From assembly GCA_913050565.1 (NCBI GenBank), contig CAJWZW010000004.1:1-57676 (forward strand): a stretch of DNA of 57,676 bases. The letters are read 5' to 3'. A model generated the notes under the pieces. It searched no databases, was not told the origin of the DNA, and saw only the letters and a program-made list of their open reading frames with translations. Shown piece after piece: positions 56,734-57,676 of this stretch (position 1 is its first letter; the number at the start of each line of letters is the position of its first letter). The position numbers and the translations under genes were made by a program. Origin of the DNA: an uncultured Synechococcus sp. (GTDB lineage Bacteria > Cyanobacteriota > Cyanobacteriia > PCC-6307 > Cyanobiaceae).

Positions 56734-57615
56734 ATGCGTGATCAGCTGGAACAGGCACTGGCGGCTGCCCCTGAGTTGCTTGAGGGACGACAGGTCGTTG
56801 ATGTGCTCAGTGTGGGCGGCAGCAGTGTGGGTTCCACGTGGCGGCTGAACCTGAACGATGGTGAGCAACTCTTCGTCAAGGTGGCCGAAACGGCCAACTT
56901 GCTTGCGGAACAGTCCGGTCTGCAGGCGTTACGTCACTGGGCAGATCCAGCCTTGATCGAAGTGCCTCAGGTGCTCGGCTGCTTGCCACTGCCTGAGAAC
57001 TCAGCCTTGGTGATGGCCTGGTGGGATGCCAGTAGCGGCGATCAGTTCTGTCTTGGCCGGGGACTGGCGCAGCTCCATCGTGCGTCGGCTGAGGCCGGAC
57101 CAGGTCGTTTCGGCTGGGATCGTGATGGCTTCATCGGTCTTGGTCCCCAGCCATCCGGATGGCGTGACAGCTGGGGCGATGCGTTCACCCAACTCAGACT
57201 TCAGCCCCAGCTGCGTCTGGCCTCTGAGTGGGGGCTAGCTGTGCAGGACTGGGAGCCAGTGCTTGAACCGATCGCTGCATGGCTGAATCGTCATGCCCCT
57301 GCACCCTGCCTGGTTCATGGCGATCTATGGGCTGGCAATGCAGCGGTGTTGGCTGATGGTCGTGGTCTCTTGATTGATCCCGCCAGTTGGTGGGCTGATC
57401 GCGAAGTGGATCTGGCCATGACCCATCTATTCGGTGGATTCTCTCGTCGCTTTATGGAGGGATACAGCCGTGAATGGCCACTGCCAGCGGGGGCAGAGCA
57501 GAGAATCGAGGCTCTCAATCTCTATCACCTGTTAAATCACGCCAACCTTTTTGGCGGTGGATACCAACAACAAAGCCGCAGGATCCTGAAGGATCTGCGG
57601 CTCGCCTTGCTCTGA
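56734..57615 (+). CDS. Fructosamine kinase family protein
   Basis: 293 residues with the aminoglycoside-phosphotransferase-like kinase fold of the FN3K family. Markers are 'VGGSSVGSTWRLNLNDGEQLFVK' (glycine-rich loop and ATP lysine, two parts), the catalytic loop 'CLVHGDLWAGNAAVLADG' near residue 195, and the metal-binding 'LLIDPASWWADREVDLAM'. FN3K proteins phosphorylate ketosamines on glycated proteins, priming their repair. The bacterial members act on low-molecular or protein-bound ribulosamines. It diverges from crtD across 35 bp. Confidence 0.9.
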   Translation: MRDQLEQALAAAPELLEGRQVVDVLSVGGSSVGSTWRLNLNDGEQLFVKVAETANLLAEQSGLQALRHWADPALIEVPQVLGCLPLPENSALVMAWWDASSGDQFCLGRGLAQLHRASAEAGPGRFGWDRDGFIGLGPQPSGWRDSWGDAFTQLRLQPQLRLASEWGLAVQDWEPVLEPIAAWLNRHAPAPCLVHGDLWAGNAAVLADGRGLLIDPASWWADREVDLAMTHLFGGFSRRFMEGYSREWPLPAGAEQRIEALNLYHLLNHANLFGGGYQQQSRRILKDLRLALL

Positions 57616-57676
57616 AACGATCGTGAATGAACCTGATGGCTCATGCCAAGTGGCTTCAGCCCAAGTACTCCTTGCG
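57616..57676 (-). other. Right-edge tail, possible end of a minus-strand gene
   Basis: The last 61 bases hold no complete gene. Read from the right edge, the minus strand gives 'RKEYLG' then TGA at 57656-57658, which could be the last codons of a gene beyond the window. Six codons are not enough to name it. Confidence 0.2.

Overview
The window looks like a chromosomal segment of a marine picocyanobacterium (Synechococcus/Cyanobium-like). The reasons are photosystem I genes (psaA, psaB, psaL, psaI), ferredoxin-type glutamate synthase, NdhN, LdpA, Ycf45, a CbiG-CobJ fusion, several small cyanobacteria-specific DUF proteins, high GC and very tight gene packing. No IS element, prophage, CRISPR array or obvious genomic island was seen. 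All functional names come from reading protein motifs by eye; no search was run.

Layout. (1) 1-2838, minus: the str operon rpsL-rpsG-fusA, with fusA cut by the left edge. (2) 2967-14000: a phosphodiester-glycosidase-like protein diverging from glsF (ferredoxin GOGAT), then a YciI-like protein, lipA, tRNA-Pro(CGG), the cbiG-cobJ fusion and a secreted Pro/Glu-rich protein. (3) 14000-18982: the psaAB operon, with a structured leader and a strong intrinsic terminator. (4) 19008-24039: a DUF3598-like protein, a bicupin protein and a solitary RND efflux pump. (5) 24003-27999: psaI-psaL with its terminator, a HEAT-like membrane protein, a family 2 glycosyltransferase, an NlpC/P60 peptidase head-to-head with a serine hydrolase, and tRNA-Ser(GCT). 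(6) 28018-29742: alanine racemase and an HNH endonuclease. (7) 29746-46189, minus: one continuous S10-spc-alpha ribosomal cluster of 30 genes, transcribed rplC-D-W-B-rpsS-rplV-rpsC-rplP-rpmC-rpsQ-rplN-X-E-rpsH-rplF-R-rpsE-rplO-secY-adk-rpmJ-rpsM-rpsK-rpoA-rplQ-truA-rplM-rpsI-rpmE-prfA. (8) 46587-49975: ndhN-ldpA-ycf45 and tRNA-Gln(TTG). (9) 49992-57615: a HAD hydrolase, recA with a LexA-type box, DUF1815 and DUF2839 proteins, a helicase-like protein that has lost its ATPase motifs, tyrA, a CrtD-like carotenoid desaturase and a fructosamine-kinase-like protein.

Together the genes cover translation (ribosomal proteins, EF-G, RF1, SecY, RpoA), photosystem I electron transfer and the ferredoxin-consuming steps beside it (GOGAT, NDH-1), cofactors (lipoate, cobamide) and the cell wall (Alr, NlpC/P60, serine hydrolase). 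I found no clear novel multi-gene system. The most interesting items are: the psaA leader, whose third hairpin covers the ribosome-binding site; a set of hairpins placed between ribosomal-protein genes, one with a UUCG loop; the degenerate DinG-like protein; ldpA, which appears to lack a usual start codon; and a palindromic LexA box in front of recA.
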